Below are positions 17,560-25,724 of a stretch of 64,000 nt of DNA, in pieces (position 1 is the first letter of the stretch; the number at the start of each line of letters is the position of its first letter). The notes below the pieces were generated by a model. It searched no databases. It was given only the letters and a program-made list of their open reading frames with translations, and was not told the origin of the DNA. The position numbers and the translations under genes are program-made. The stretch is from Flavobacteriaceae bacterium CG2_30_31_66 (GTDB lineage Bacteria; Bacteroidota; Bacteroidia; Flavobacteriales; Flavobacteriaceae): assembly GCA_001873065.1 (NCBI GenBank), contig MNYM01000005.1, forward strand, positions 1 through 64,000, read 5' to 3'.

Positions 17560-18336
17560 ATGTTAGAATTTGTACCTTTTTCTTTTTTAGATATGCTTGA
17601 TATTTTATTAGTAGCATTGTTGCTTTACTATATTTACAAATTATTGAAAGGTACTGTTGCTATCAATATTTTTATTGGAATTGCACTCATATTTTTGATT
17701 TGGAAAATCACGCAGGCCTTAAAAATGGAAATGTTGAGTAATATTTTAGGATACCTGCTTTCTGGGGGAGTAATTGCATTGATGATTGTTTTTCAACAAG
17801 AAATAAGAAAATTTTTATTGATGATTGGAACTACAAACTTTTCAAATAAAAATTCAATTTTAAAACAATTGCGTTTTTTAAAATCAGAAATAAGTTCCGA
17901 AATCAATACAGAAAGTATTTTAAAAGCTTGCAATAATATGTCTAAAACAAAAACAGGCGCCTTAATTGTTATTGAAAGAACCAATAATTTGGATTTTTTA
18001 ATTAAAACTGGAGATACCATAAGCGCAGTGATAAGCGAAGTGATTTTAGAAAGTATCTTCTTCAAAAATAGTCCTTTACATGATGGCGCAACTATTATCA
18101 GAGATAATTATATCATAGCAACAAGAGTTGTTTTGCCTGTTTCTGATAGCACTAAAATTCCTGCAAGATTTGGTTTAAGACATAGGGCCGCCATTGGCGT
18201 GAGTGAAAAAACAGATGCTGTTTGTTTATTGGTTTCAGAAGAAACTGGAGAAATTTCCTATATCAAAGATGGGGAGTTTGTGTTGTATACAACTCCTGAA
18301 GAATTGAATGAAAAACTTAAAAAAGATTTAACATAA
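17560..18336 (+). CDS. cdaA: Diadenylate cyclase CdaA
   Basis: 258 residues. Three N-terminal membrane helices (about residues 12-30, 34-52, 60-80) then the DAC catalytic domain with DGA at 175-177 and RHR at 207-209, the two motifs needed to join two ATP into c-di-AMP. The preserved motifs argue it is active. c-di-AMP usually tunes potassium and osmolyte uptake and cell-wall homeostasis. It is last in the LOG-folP-cdaA run and convergent with the ABC exporter gene. Confidence 0.96.
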   Translation: MLEFVPFSFLDMLDILLVALLLYYIYKLLKGTVAINIFIGIALIFLIWKITQALKMEMLSNILGYLLSGGVIALMIVFQQEIRKFLLMIGTTNFSNKNSILKQLRFLKSEISSEINTESILKACNNMSKTKTGALIVIERTNNLDFLIKTGDTISAVISEVILESIFFKNSPLHDGATIIRDNYIIATRVVLPVSDSTKIPARFGLRHRAAIGVSEKTDAVCLLVSEETGEISYIKDGEFVLYTTPEELNEKLKKDLT

Positions 18337-18343
18337 CTCAAAT

Positions 18344-20110
18344 TTACGAAATCTGCTCTACACTAAATTGCTTGTCATACAAATTTTTATAATACCCATT
18401 TTCTTTTTCAAGAAGCTCATAATGAGTTCCTTCTTCAACAATCAATCCTTTGTCCATTACCAAAATTTTATCTGCTTGTTTGATGGTTGCCAATCTGTGC
18501 GCAATCACAATCGAAGTTCGTCCTTTAGTGATTTTTTCGGTAGCAAACTGAATCATTTGCTCAGAATTTGCATCAACAGATGAAGTAGCTTCATCCAAAA
18601 TTAGAATACTTGGTTTGCTTACATATGCTCTCAAAAATGCGATTAATTGACGTTGTCCAGAAGACAGCATAGCGCCTCTTTCTTTGACATTGTAATGATA
18701 ACCGCCTGGCAATGTGGTGATAAACTCATGTATTCCAATTTGTTTAGCAGCATTTTCTACATCTTCCAAACTGATATATTTATCTTTTAGCGTGATATTA
18801 TTCAAAATAGAATCTGAAAATAAAAAGACATCTTGCAAGACAATTGCAATTTGATTTCGCAAACTTTCTAAGGTATAATCTTCCACAGAAACACCATCCA
18901 CAAAAATAGTTCCTGAATCAATTTCATAAAAACGATTGATGAGATTTATAATCGTAGATTTTCCTGCACCTGTTGCGCCAACAATGGCAATGGTTTGACC
19001 ACTTTTCACATCCAAAGAAATGCCTTTTAACACTTCTTCTCCTTTCACATAACTAAATCTAACGTTGTCAAAAATGATATCTCCTTGAAGATTTTCAGCT
19101 TTGATAGTACCATTTACTTCGTCACTATTGTGAGTGTCAATCACTTTAAAGACACGTTCACCAGCAACAATTCCCATCTGAAGTTGGTTGAATTTATCAG
19201 CAATTTGGCGCAAAGGTCTGAACAACATTTGTGCAAACTGAATAAAACCCATAATCATTCCCACAGAAATTCCTGAATTTTGAATAGCTTCTCCTCCACC
19301 AAACCAAACAATTAAACCAATTCCGATTGATGATAAAATTTCAGCAATTGGAAAAAAAACAGAGTAGTACCAAATGGTTTTTATATTGGCTTTTTTATGT
19401 TTGTCATTAATTTCTTTGAAATTTTGATATTCAATTTGCTCTCTGTTAAATAATTGCACAATTTTCATCCCAGTAACTCGCTCTTGAACAAAACTGTTTA
19501 AATTGGCAACTTGGTTTCTGACTTCTTGAAAAGTAGCCTTGATTGCCACTTGAAAAAGTGCTGTTGCGTAAACCAAAATCGGTAAAATTGACAACGTAAT
19601 TAATGCCAACCTCCAGTTTAAAATAAGCATAATTATAGTAACAGCAACCATTTTCAGGATATCACTCAAAATTGTAAAAACACCATTGCTAAAAAAAGCT
19701 GCAATGGTTTCAATGTCAGAAACGACTCTTGTGACCAATCTTCCAACTGAATTTGTATCGAAATATGACATTTTAAATTGCAAAATGTGTCTGAAAATCT
19801 TTGCTCTAATATCACGAATAATGTGTTGACCTACCCAATTCGCAAAATAAATGAATATAAATTGCAAAAAAACCTCAGCTAATAAAATTCCCAACATTAA
19901 TAAAGTATAGTTCAACAAACCAACTTTGTCTTTGGAAATCATGTATTTATCAACCGTATTTATAAGAATATAAGGAGATAAAACCGAAAAAATCGCCAAC
20001 AAAATGGTAGATGACGATGCAATAAAAAAATATAATCGATAGCGTTTTGCAAAACCCATCAGTCTTGAAAAAATTTGCATATCAAACGCTTTTCCTGAAT
20101 TTTGTGACAA
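18344..20110 (-). CDS. ABC exporter, fused permease and ATPase (MsbA-like)
   Basis: 588 residues. Six-helix transmembrane domain (about 25-310) and nucleotide-binding domain (about 345-580) with Walker A GATGAGKST, signature LSSGQRQ and Walker B ILILDEATSS, followed by the IAHRLAT switch His. It acts as a homodimer or heterodimer half exporting lipid, drug or peptide; the substrate is not evident. The start is a TTG at 20110: the segment after it (SGKAFD) resembles the beginning of relatives, while the first ATG at 20080 would remove it. It begins 3 nt after the truA stop, so the two are co-transcribed. Confidence 0.93.
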   Translation of the reverse strand: MSQNSGKAFDMQIFSRLMGFAKRYRLYFFIASSSTILLAIFSVLSPYILINTVDKYMISKDKVGLLNYTLLMLGILLAEVFLQFIFIYFANWVGQHIIRDIRAKIFRHILQFKMSYFDTNSVGRLVTRVVSDIETIAAFFSNGVFTILSDILKMVAVTIIMLILNWRLALITLSILPILVYATALFQVAIKATFQEVRNQVANLNSFVQERVTGMKIVQLFNREQIEYQNFKEINDKHKKANIKTIWYYSVFFPIAEILSSIGIGLIVWFGGGEAIQNSGISVGMIMGFIQFAQMLFRPLRQIADKFNQLQMGIVAGERVFKVIDTHNSDEVNGTIKAENLQGDIIFDNVRFSYVKGEEVLKGISLDVKSGQTIAIVGATGAGKSTIINLINRFYEIDSGTIFVDGVSVEDYTLESLRNQIAIVLQDVFLFSDSILNNITLKDKYISLEDVENAAKQIGIHEFITTLPGGYHYNVKERGAMLSSGQRQLIAFLRAYVSKPSILILDEATSSVDANSEQMIQFATEKITKGRTSIVIAHRLATIKQADKILVMDKGLIVEEGTHYELLEKENGYYKNLYDKQFSVEQIS

Positions 20111-20113
20111 AAT

Positions 20114-20839
20114 TTAATATTTTATGTTTATTAAATATAACCCTTTTGCAGGCACTGACAAACCTGCGTTGCTACGATTTTTACTTTCAATAATTTTCCG
20201 AAAATCTTCTGTAGAAATTTTCCCAAAACCAACAGCTATCAGCGTACCCACAATGGCTCTTACCATATTTCTTAAAAATCGATTTGCAGAAATTGTAAAG
20301 ACTAATTCGTTGCCATTTTGTTCCCAAAAAGCTTGAAAAATGGTACAATTAAATGTATAAACATTGGTTTTTACTTTCGAAAAACATTGAAAATCTTCAT
20401 ATTCCAAAAGTAATTTTGCGGCTTCATTCATTTTTAAAACATCAGGTTTTAACGTATGAATTTGCCAAGAAAAATCCAATAAAAACGGATTTCTTCCCAA
20501 CCAAATTTTATATTGATATGTCCTACTTACTGCATCAAAACGCGCATGTGTTGAATTATCAACCAAAAAAACTTCATAAATCACAATATCATCAGGCAAA
20601 ATGGAATTGAGCTTGAAAGCAATGTCATCTTTCATATCACTTTCAATATCAAAATGCGCAAACATTTGTAATGCATGAACACCTGTATCTGTTCTTCCAG
20701 CGCCAACAACCTCGATTTTTTGGGAAAAAATAGTGCTCAAAGCGTTATTCAATTTTTCTTGAATAGAAATAGCTTCAGGTTGCATTTGCCAACCATGGTA
20801 TTTTTTTCCATTGTATGAAAACTCTATAAAATATCTCAA
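20114..20839 (-). CDS. truA: tRNA pseudouridine(38-40) synthase
   Basis: 241 residues from a TTG at 20839, giving (M)RYFIEFSYNG, which is how the family normally begins. A GTG at 20863 extends it by 8 codons but its first base belongs to a perfect -7 box (TAGTTTTG), so that start would lie in the promoter. Catalytic Asp is in AGRTDTGVHA. TruA modifies positions 38-40 in the anticodon arm. Co-transcribed with the ABC exporter downstream. Confidence 0.93.
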   Translation of the reverse strand: MRYFIEFSYNGKKYHGWQMQPEAISIQEKLNNALSTIFSQKIEVVGAGRTDTGVHALQMFAHFDIESDMKDDIAFKLNSILPDDIVIYEVFLVDNSTHARFDAVSRTYQYKIWLGRNPFLLDFSWQIHTLKPDVLKMNEAAKLLLEYEDFQCFSKVKTNVYTFNCTIFQAFWEQNGNELVFTISANRFLRNMVRAIVGTLIAVGFGKISTEDFRKIIESKNRSNAGLSVPAKGLYLINIKY

Positions 20840-20862
20840 GAAAAACGTATTTATGAAGCCCA

Positions 20863-20870
20863 CAAAACTA
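20863..20870 (-). promoter_or_regulatory. Promoter -7 element for truA
   Basis: TAGTTTTG on the minus strand, perfect TAnnTTTG, 23 nt before the proposed TTG start. It supports the shorter TruA. Confidence 0.5.
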
Positions 20871-20891
20871 CGGATTTTATTTTGTTATTCT

Positions 20892-20899
20892 TATTTTTG
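20892..20899 (+). promoter_or_regulatory. Promoter -7 element abutting the phosphoesterase start
   Basis: TATTTTTG, 4 nt before the GTG at 20904, the same geometry as at 6106 and 62508. It lies back to back with the truA promoter. Confidence 0.5.
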
Positions 20900-20903
20900 G
20901 AAT

Positions 20904-21401
20904 GTGAAGAAAATCTTATTATTATCGGACACTCACAGTTTTATAGACGAACAAATTTTGAAATTTGTGCGTCAAGCTGATGAAGTGTGGCATGCAGGAG
21001 ATATTGGAAACCTGGCAGTTACTGACCAAATAAAGGCATTGAAACCTTTAAGAGCTGTTTATGGAAACATTGATGATGCAAACGCTCGAATTTCATTTCC
21101 TTTAGATGAAAAATTTTCGGTTGAAAATGTATCAGTTTGGATGACTCATATTGGTGGTTATCCTAACAAATACAATTTTAGGGTAAAAGATGATATTCAA
21201 AAAAATCCTCCAAAAATATTTATTTCTGGGCATTCGCATATTTTAAAAGTGCAATATGATCAAAAACTGAATCTTTTACATTTGAATCCTGGTGCTGCAG
21301 GCAAACATGGATTTCATAAAATACGAACGATGTTGCGTTTTGAGTTGGAAAATGGGGGAATTAAAAACCTAGAAATTATAGAATTGGCTCAGCGTTCGTG
21401 A
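20904..21401 (+). CDS. YfcE/MJ0936-type metallophosphoesterase
   Basis: 165 residues from a GTG at 20904, giving (M)KKILLLSDTHSF, the normal beginning of the family. Longer in-frame starts upstream (20811 or the ATG at 20853) overlap truA and add unrelated residues. Metal ligands are visible in SDTHS, HAGDIGN, GNIDD, HIGG and the terminal SGHSHILKV. Family members hydrolyse phosphodiesters with Mn2+; the physiological substrate is unknown. Its 3' end overlaps the convergent histidine kinase gene by 26 nt. Confidence 0.92.
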   Translation: MKKILLLSDTHSFIDEQILKFVRQADEVWHAGDIGNLAVTDQIKALKPLRAVYGNIDDANARISFPLDEKFSVENVSVWMTHIGGYPNKYNFRVKDDIQKNPPKIFISGHSHILKVQYDQKLNLLHLNPGAAGKHGFHKIRTMLRFELENGGIKNLEIIELAQRS

Positions 21402-23190
21402 TAATTTCTCGCTCTTGAATCGGCAGTTCAATGGTAATTTTAGTTCCTTCCCCTTTTTTAGAATCAATTTGAAAATATCCTTGCATCATTTGAATCCTTG
21501 CTTCAATTTGATTGATTCCTATTCCTTCTTTCGTTAATATATTTGTTACGTCAAAACCAATCCCATTATCAGTGATTGTCACTAAAATTTTGTGGTCATT
21601 TTCAGAAATTTTGATGAGTGCATTGTTTGCTTGGCTATGTTTAAGAATATTATTTACCAATTCTTGAATAATATTATAGGTTTTTATTTCAAAATTTTGG
21701 TGATATCTTCGTAAAGTTCCTATTTTGGTAATTATTTGTATCTGAGAATTGGTATATTTTTCTGCCATTTCTCTGATAGCATATTTTAGCCCAAATTTCA
21801 ATAAAACTGACGAAACCAAAGTATGTGACAAATCACGAATTTTTTCTGCTGCTTCGTTAATAATTTGTTGGGTTTTTTCAATTTCGACTGGAGTAGAACC
21901 ATTAAATTGATTTCTAGTTGCTTGTAAATGCAAACTTGCTGATGATAAAAGTGCGCTTACATTATCATGCAATGTTTCGGCAATGTCTTTTCTTTCCGAT
22001 TCTTTACCGTCAATTGTGGCATTTAAAATTCGCACTTGCGAGTCCGATTTTATTTTTTCTATTTTCTGCTCTTGTAATAGCTCTGTTTGGGAAAGTTTCA
22101 GTTGTAAATTTTTTTGACGCAACATTGAAAACCCAATTATAAAAATAAAAATTACAATCGTTGAGACCCCTATTGCCACCAAATTTCGTACTTTTTCTTT
22201 TTCCTTTAAAAACTTTACTTCTTCTTTCATTTGAATGCCTTTTCTTTGAGTTTCAAAATCATATTTAAATCCTAATTCTTCTATGATTCGTCTAATCTCT
22301 TTGTCTCTTAATTTGTCTTTTATTAAATATGATTTTTCTTGATATTGATAGGCTTCATAGTCTTTTAGCTTATACAAGTTATAAGCCAAATTGAAATATA
22401 AATTGTCTTTTATTCTTAATGCTGTTTCTGTTGTATCATTTTCAATTAAATCAAGCGCTTGTTTGTAATTTTTTTTAGCTTCATTAAATTTATTTTCATC
22501 TAAATAGATGCTTGCTAAATTTCCTAATGATGAAGCTTGGTAAATTACATTATTATTCATTTCATGAATTTTTAGGGCTTTAATCGCATATTCTTTTGCT
22601 AAATCATACAATGAATCTTGTCTATAAATTCCTGATAAATTAGAGTAAGCTTTCGCTCGAGTTGATAGTGCTTTTATGTCAAGAGAATTTGATTGAATGA
22701 CTAAATTATAATACTTTTTTGCAGAATCTTTTTCACTATTTCTCAAAAATTCATTTGCAATTTTAAGGTTAACAAATTCAGCTTCAGAACCTTCCTGTAT
22801 ATTTTTTACTTCAGAATAAATACTTTTTTTTCTTATTTTAATTGCTTTTTGATAGTGAAAAATTGATTTTGAATGATTGTTAATATTGTTATAAATATCC
22901 CCAATAATTAAGTTTACTTCATATAAGTAATCAATATTTTCAGAATATTGATCATCTTTAGAATACTCAGAAATAAAATTTAAACTTTTCTTAAGAGCAA
23001 TTTCAAAATTTTTAGCTTTAAAACTTTCTAGAATTTTAGAATATTTTGAGGAAATTAAAGTTGAGTCTTGTTCATAAAAAAAAGAAACCTTACTAAGTAA
23101 GGTCTCCTTAATTGGGGGACTTATTGGTTTACTATACATAATAGAAAAACTAAATAAGATAAATAATGTAATAATTTGTTTCTTTTTCAA
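21376..23190 (-). CDS. TPR-containing sensor histidine kinase (HisKA_3 type)
   Basis: 604 residues from a TTG at 23190, the only start that keeps the signal peptide (ends about MYS, residue 20). Residues about 60-290 form TPR helices facing the periplasm; one membrane segment at about 338-357; a coiled coil; then the HisKA_3 dimerisation domain with phospho-acceptor His408 in ETLHDNV, and an HATPase domain (ELVNNILKHS near 506, DNGIGFD, GEGTKITIELP). This layout partners with LuxR-type regulators; one is encoded 0.9 kb upstream at 24052-24717. A -7 box TAAATTTG ends 19 nt before the start. Confidence 0.93.
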   Translation of the reverse strand: MKKKQIITLFILFSFSIMYSKPISPPIKETLLSKVSFFYEQDSTLISSKYSKILESFKAKNFEIALKKSLNFISEYSKDDQYSENIDYLYEVNLIIGDIYNNINNHSKSIFHYQKAIKIRKKSIYSEVKNIQEGSEAEFVNLKIANEFLRNSEKDSAKKYYNLVIQSNSLDIKALSTRAKAYSNLSGIYRQDSLYDLAKEYAIKALKIHEMNNNVIYQASSLGNLASIYLDENKFNEAKKNYKQALDLIENDTTETALRIKDNLYFNLAYNLYKLKDYEAYQYQEKSYLIKDKLRDKEIRRIIEELGFKYDFETQRKGIQMKEEVKFLKEKEKVRNLVAIGVSTIVIFIFIIGFSMLRQKNLQLKLSQTELLQEQKIEKIKSDSQVRILNATIDGKESERKDIAETLHDNVSALLSSASLHLQATRNQFNGSTPVEIEKTQQIINEAAEKIRDLSHTLVSSVLLKFGLKYAIREMAEKYTNSQIQIITKIGTLRRYHQNFEIKTYNIIQELVNNILKHSQANNALIKISENDHKILVTITDNGIGFDVTNILTKEGIGINQIEARIQMMQGYFQIDSKKGEGTKITIELPIQEREIITNAEPIL

Positions 23191-23209
23191 TTATATGTAG
23201 TTTCAATAA

Positions 23210-23217
23210 CAAATTTA
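23210..23217 (-). promoter_or_regulatory. Promoter -7 element for the TPR histidine kinase
   Basis: TAAATTTG on the minus strand lies between the kinase and the lipoprotein gene, implying the kinase has its own promoter. Confidence 0.5.
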
Positions 23218-23220
23218 AAA

Positions 23221-23898
23221 TTATTCTTCAATAATAATAACTGGTTTTCTTATTGGCTCTAAAGTTTCTGATTTTGCGTTTGTATTTCCAACATAGTTTA
23301 CAAAAACAATACTTAAAGGTTTCCCTTCTATTTTCTCAAGTGTTCTTGAAAAATTTGTTTCAACTCCTTTACCATTGTTTAAATGAATTTCAAAAGCATC
23401 TTCTTTTTCATTGTGAACAAAGTTTACAGCTACATTATCTTTTACTTCAAAAACAACATCATAAAATCCGTCATCATTTTTTGTAACACTATATGATTTT
23501 AATTTTGAATTCTCATTTCCTTTTGCTAAGGTTATGTTGTCATCAAAAATAGTAACATTTGTGATATTCTTGTTATTATTAGCATTCACAAAATCAACTT
23601 TTAATTGGTTTTCATCAATCAACAAAGATTCTGCGATGTTGGTTTGTGTGTTTTTGTCAGCAGAATGTAAAAAAAACTGGCTAGTATTTGAATTTTTATC
23701 TACTATTTTTTCTACTTTAACTTTATCAGAAACGTTAAAATCAATAGAATATGCACCACTTGCATCTCTTTTTACAGCATAATTTTTGAGAAGATTTTTG
23801 TTAAAATCAGTTGACATTTCTGCATCATCATTGTTTGAGCAAGAAAAGAATACGATAGATGCTAGGAAAAACATCAGCATTAGGTTAATTTTTTTCAT
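23221..23898 (-). CDS. Lipoprotein with a duplicated domain, between kinase and regulator
   Basis: 225 residues. Lipoprotein signal (VFFSC, Cys20). The mature part contains two tandem copies of about 85 residues: one begins LKNYAVKRDASGAYSIDFNV (near residue 37) and the second LKSYSVTKNDDGFYDVVFEV (near 129). Both continue with D-x-V, a middle containing a short histidine/asparagine strand, and end with a LxVxFVN strand. All-beta by appearance. No known family recognised. Its place between a periplasmic-sensing kinase and a response regulator suggests it could belong to the same signalling unit; that is inference from position only. Confidence 0.82.
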   Translation of the reverse strand: MKKINLMLMFFLASIVFFSCSNNDDAEMSTDFNKNLLKNYAVKRDASGAYSIDFNVSDKVKVEKIVDKNSNTSQFFLHSADKNTQTNIAESLLIDENQLKVDFVNANNNKNITNVTIFDDNITLAKGNENSKLKSYSVTKNDDGFYDVVFEVKDNVAVNFVHNEKEDAFEIHLNNGKGVETNFSRTLEKIEGKPLSIVFVNYVGNTNAKSETLEPIRKPVIIIEE

Positions 23899-24051
23899 TT
23901 TGTTTGGGTTTAGGTTATTACATTTAATTAAAATAGGTAGGCTTTCAATGTTTTACAGCACAAAATTTAGGGGGGTAAATGTTTTGAACCTTTAATTAGG
24001 GATAACTATTTCTAGTTAAATGTTCAATTAATTATAAAATAGATTGGGGGA

Positions 24052-24717
24052 TTATACTATCTTATTTTTTACCGCAAACATTGCTAAGCCTACCGAATTT
24101 TTTACATTTAATTTTTTATATAAATTTTTCTTGTGTGTTTCTACTGTTCTTGTACTAATATTTAATTTTTCTGCAATTTCCTGCGAACTATACTCTTTGG
24201 CAGTCAATTCGATAACTTCTATCTCTCTTTCCGAGAGTGCATCCAAAATAAACTTTTCAGGTTTATTTCCATTAGATATTGTTTGACCAGTAAATGATTT
24301 TACTAAATTTTTTTGAACATCATTACTAAAATATCGCTCTCCATTCGCTACGGCTTTAACCGCATTTAAAATATGTTCGCCTGCGCTATTTTTGGTAATG
24401 TATCCATGACCACCTAGTTTAATCACCTCTTCTACAATCTTAACATCATCATAACTTGAGAGAACAATTGTTTTTTGATGTATTTTTTTTTCTTTGAAAT
24501 GCCTTAAAACTTCAAATCCATCTTTTCCAGGCATTGTGATGTCTAAAATTAACACATCTACTTTGTTGCCTTTTTTATCAAAAAAATTTATTACTTCATC
24601 TCCAGTTAATGAATAACCATTTATTGTAATGTCTTGATCAATATTTAAAACAGCGATGATTCCTTCTATGACTATCTTGTGATCATCTGCTATGTGAACG
24701 TAAATCTTTTTTTTCAT
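24052..24717 (-). CDS. LuxR/NarL-family response regulator
   Basis: 221 residues. Receiver domain at about 4-125 with acidic pocket ADDH (Asp11-12), phospho-acceptor Asp59 in LILDITMPG, and the switch Ser in VLSSYDD. DNA-binding GerE helix-turn-helix at about 158-217 (LSEREIEVIELTAKEYSSQE ... STRTVETHKKNLYKKL). It is the likely partner of the HisKA_3 kinase at 21376-23190. Directly upstream lie a perfect promoter and three copies of a 16-bp palindrome, so autoregulation is likely. Confidence 0.94.
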   Translation of the reverse strand: MKKKIYVHIADDHKIVIEGIIAVLNIDQDITINGYSLTGDEVINFFDKKGNKVDVLILDITMPGKDGFEVLRHFKEKKIHQKTIVLSSYDDVKIVEEVIKLGGHGYITKNSAGEHILNAVKAVANGERYFSNDVQKNLVKSFTGQTISNGNKPEKFILDALSEREIEVIELTAKEYSSQEIAEKLNISTRTVETHKKNLYKKLNVKNSVGLAMFAVKNKIV

Positions 24718-24728
24718 TATTTATATTA

Positions 24729-24759
24729 CAAATTTAGATTGCATTTTTAGACTGTGCAA
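24729..24759 (-). promoter_or_regulatory. Promoter of the LuxR-type regulator (-33 and -7)
   Basis: TTG, 20 nt, TAAATTTG on the minus strand, the -7 box ending 11 nt before the ATG. The -33 TTG touches the nearest palindrome copy (24760-24775), so a bound protein would meet RNA polymerase. Confidence 0.65.
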
Positions 24760-24823
24760 TACGTAAAATTACGTATTTTTTTCATTACGTAAAATTACGT
24801 AGTGGACTACGTAAAATTACGTA
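24760..24823. promoter_or_regulatory. Three copies of the palindrome TACGTAAAATTACGTA
   Basis: Identical 16-mers at 24760-24775, 24786-24801 and 24808-24823. Each is TACGTAA and TTACGTA around AA. Start-to-start distances are 26 and 22 nt; the third copy is a longer palindrome (ACTACGTAA ... TTACGTAGT). Size, symmetry and position upstream of the regulator promoter make it a good candidate operator for a dimeric LuxR-type protein. The rest of this gap (24824-25044) is AT-rich and holds nothing I recognise. Confidence 0.75.
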
Positions 24824-25044
24824 GTGACCACAAGTTATATTATTGATTATCAGTATAATAATTTTTAAAACATTCATCGATTTTTTAGGCAACATTCAAG
24901 GTTTTGAAAAAATGATTTTAAAAAAAAATTCTTGAAATGGCAAAAAGTTGGAAAAACATTGAAAAATATATTTTCTATAAGATGAAAATCTGTATTTCAA
25001 TAACTTTGGATAATTTTCTTGAAAAACTCATTCATACAAATAAA

Positions 25045-25070
25045 AAAACCGAGAACTTCTTCTCGGTTTT
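25045..25070 (-). terminator. Hairpin terminator of the DUF4293 gene
   Basis: 11-bp stem AAAACCGAGAA/TTCTCGGTTTT with loop CTTC. On the minus strand it is followed by a run of Ts, as expected for the DUF4293 gene ending at 25099. Confidence 0.85.
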
Positions 25071-25098
25071 AGTCGCACTAAATATACTATTTGTTAGT

Positions 25099-25530
25099 TT
25101 ATCGCAATCTATCAACAGATTTTACGAGATCTTCATCCTTTTTAATCGCTTTATTCGCCAAAACAAGAAGCAAAATAGCTAAAATCGGTAAAAACATCCC
25201 AATACCTTTCTCCGAAACCAAAGTTTCTCCAGATACTGTTAGTGATAAATACATCAATAATCCTAATAAAAAAAGGTTTATCAAAATAAGAATTCGTCCA
25301 ATAACAAATTGTAATTTTCTATTATTGAAAATAAAAATGTTTACAAATGCTAAGATAGATGAAATAAAGAACGTAAATGGAATCAATTGTAAAGAAATTG
25401 ATTCATTTGAAAACAAATTTACAACAAATATTTTTTCTCCTGCTGAAACCCAGAGGTTAAAAATAAAAATCAATCCTCCACAAACAATTGAAGTGAGTAA
25501 TAAATAAATAGTTTGAATTCTTTGTATCAT
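25099..25530 (-). CDS. DUF4293 domain-containing membrane protein
   Basis: 143 residues, four hydrophobic segments (about 7-27, 45-66, 76-95, 108-126) and a charged C-terminal tail ending KSVDRLR. The start MIQRIQTIYLLL is typical of DUF4293, a family almost confined to Bacteroidota and regularly found divergent from rho, as here. Function unknown. A -7 box (TATTTTTG, 25548-25555) ends 17 nt before the ATG. Confidence 0.88.
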   Translation of the reverse strand: MIQRIQTIYLLLTSIVCGGLIFIFNLWVSAGEKIFVVNLFSNESISLQLIPFTFFISSILAFVNIFIFNNRKLQFVIGRILILINLFLLGLLMYLSLTVSGETLVSEKGIGMFLPILAILLLVLANKAIKKDEDLVKSVDRLR

Positions 25531-25547
25531 CGTTTTTTAAAGTATCG

Positions 25548-25555
25548 CAAAAATA
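25548..25555 (-). promoter_or_regulatory. Promoter -7 element for the DUF4293 gene
   Basis: TATTTTTG on the minus strand, divergent from the rho promoter 25 nt away. Confidence 0.5.
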
Positions 25556-25579
25556 GCATTTCTTTTTTAATCAGTAAAA

Positions 25580-25609
25580 TTTGGCATTTAAAAAAAAAGG
25601 TTATATTTG
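25580..25609 (+). promoter_or_regulatory. Promoter of rho (-33 and -7)
   Basis: TTTG, 18 nt, TATATTTG: a full match to the Bacteroidota promoter. It predicts a leader of about 110 nt before the rho ATG. Confidence 0.75.
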
Positions 25610-25631
25610 CAACGTTAAAACCGCACAAGAC

Positions 25632-25655
25632 TATTGTATAGCACTATATACAATA
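25632..25655 (+). promoter_or_regulatory. Hairpin in the rho 5' leader
   Basis: TATTGTATA and TATACAATA form a 9-bp stem around GCACTA, about 20 nt into the predicted transcript. It has no T tail, so it is not a terminator. Rho genes are often autoregulated in the leader; whether this hairpin takes part is unknown. Confidence 0.45.
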
Positions 25656-25724
25656 TTAAAAGCCTTAAAAAACATCAAAAAAAACAATCTTATCTTCAAG
25701 ATATTAACTTAATAAAAAACCTAC

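Noticed and set aside
24760..24823. CRISPR-like repeated units
   Set aside because: Only three 16-bp palindromes with 6-10 nt spacers and no cas genes; fits an operator array, not a CRISPR.
25091..25507. 138-codon plus-strand open frame
   Set aside because: Antisense to the DUF4293 gene, which has family identity, promoter and terminator.
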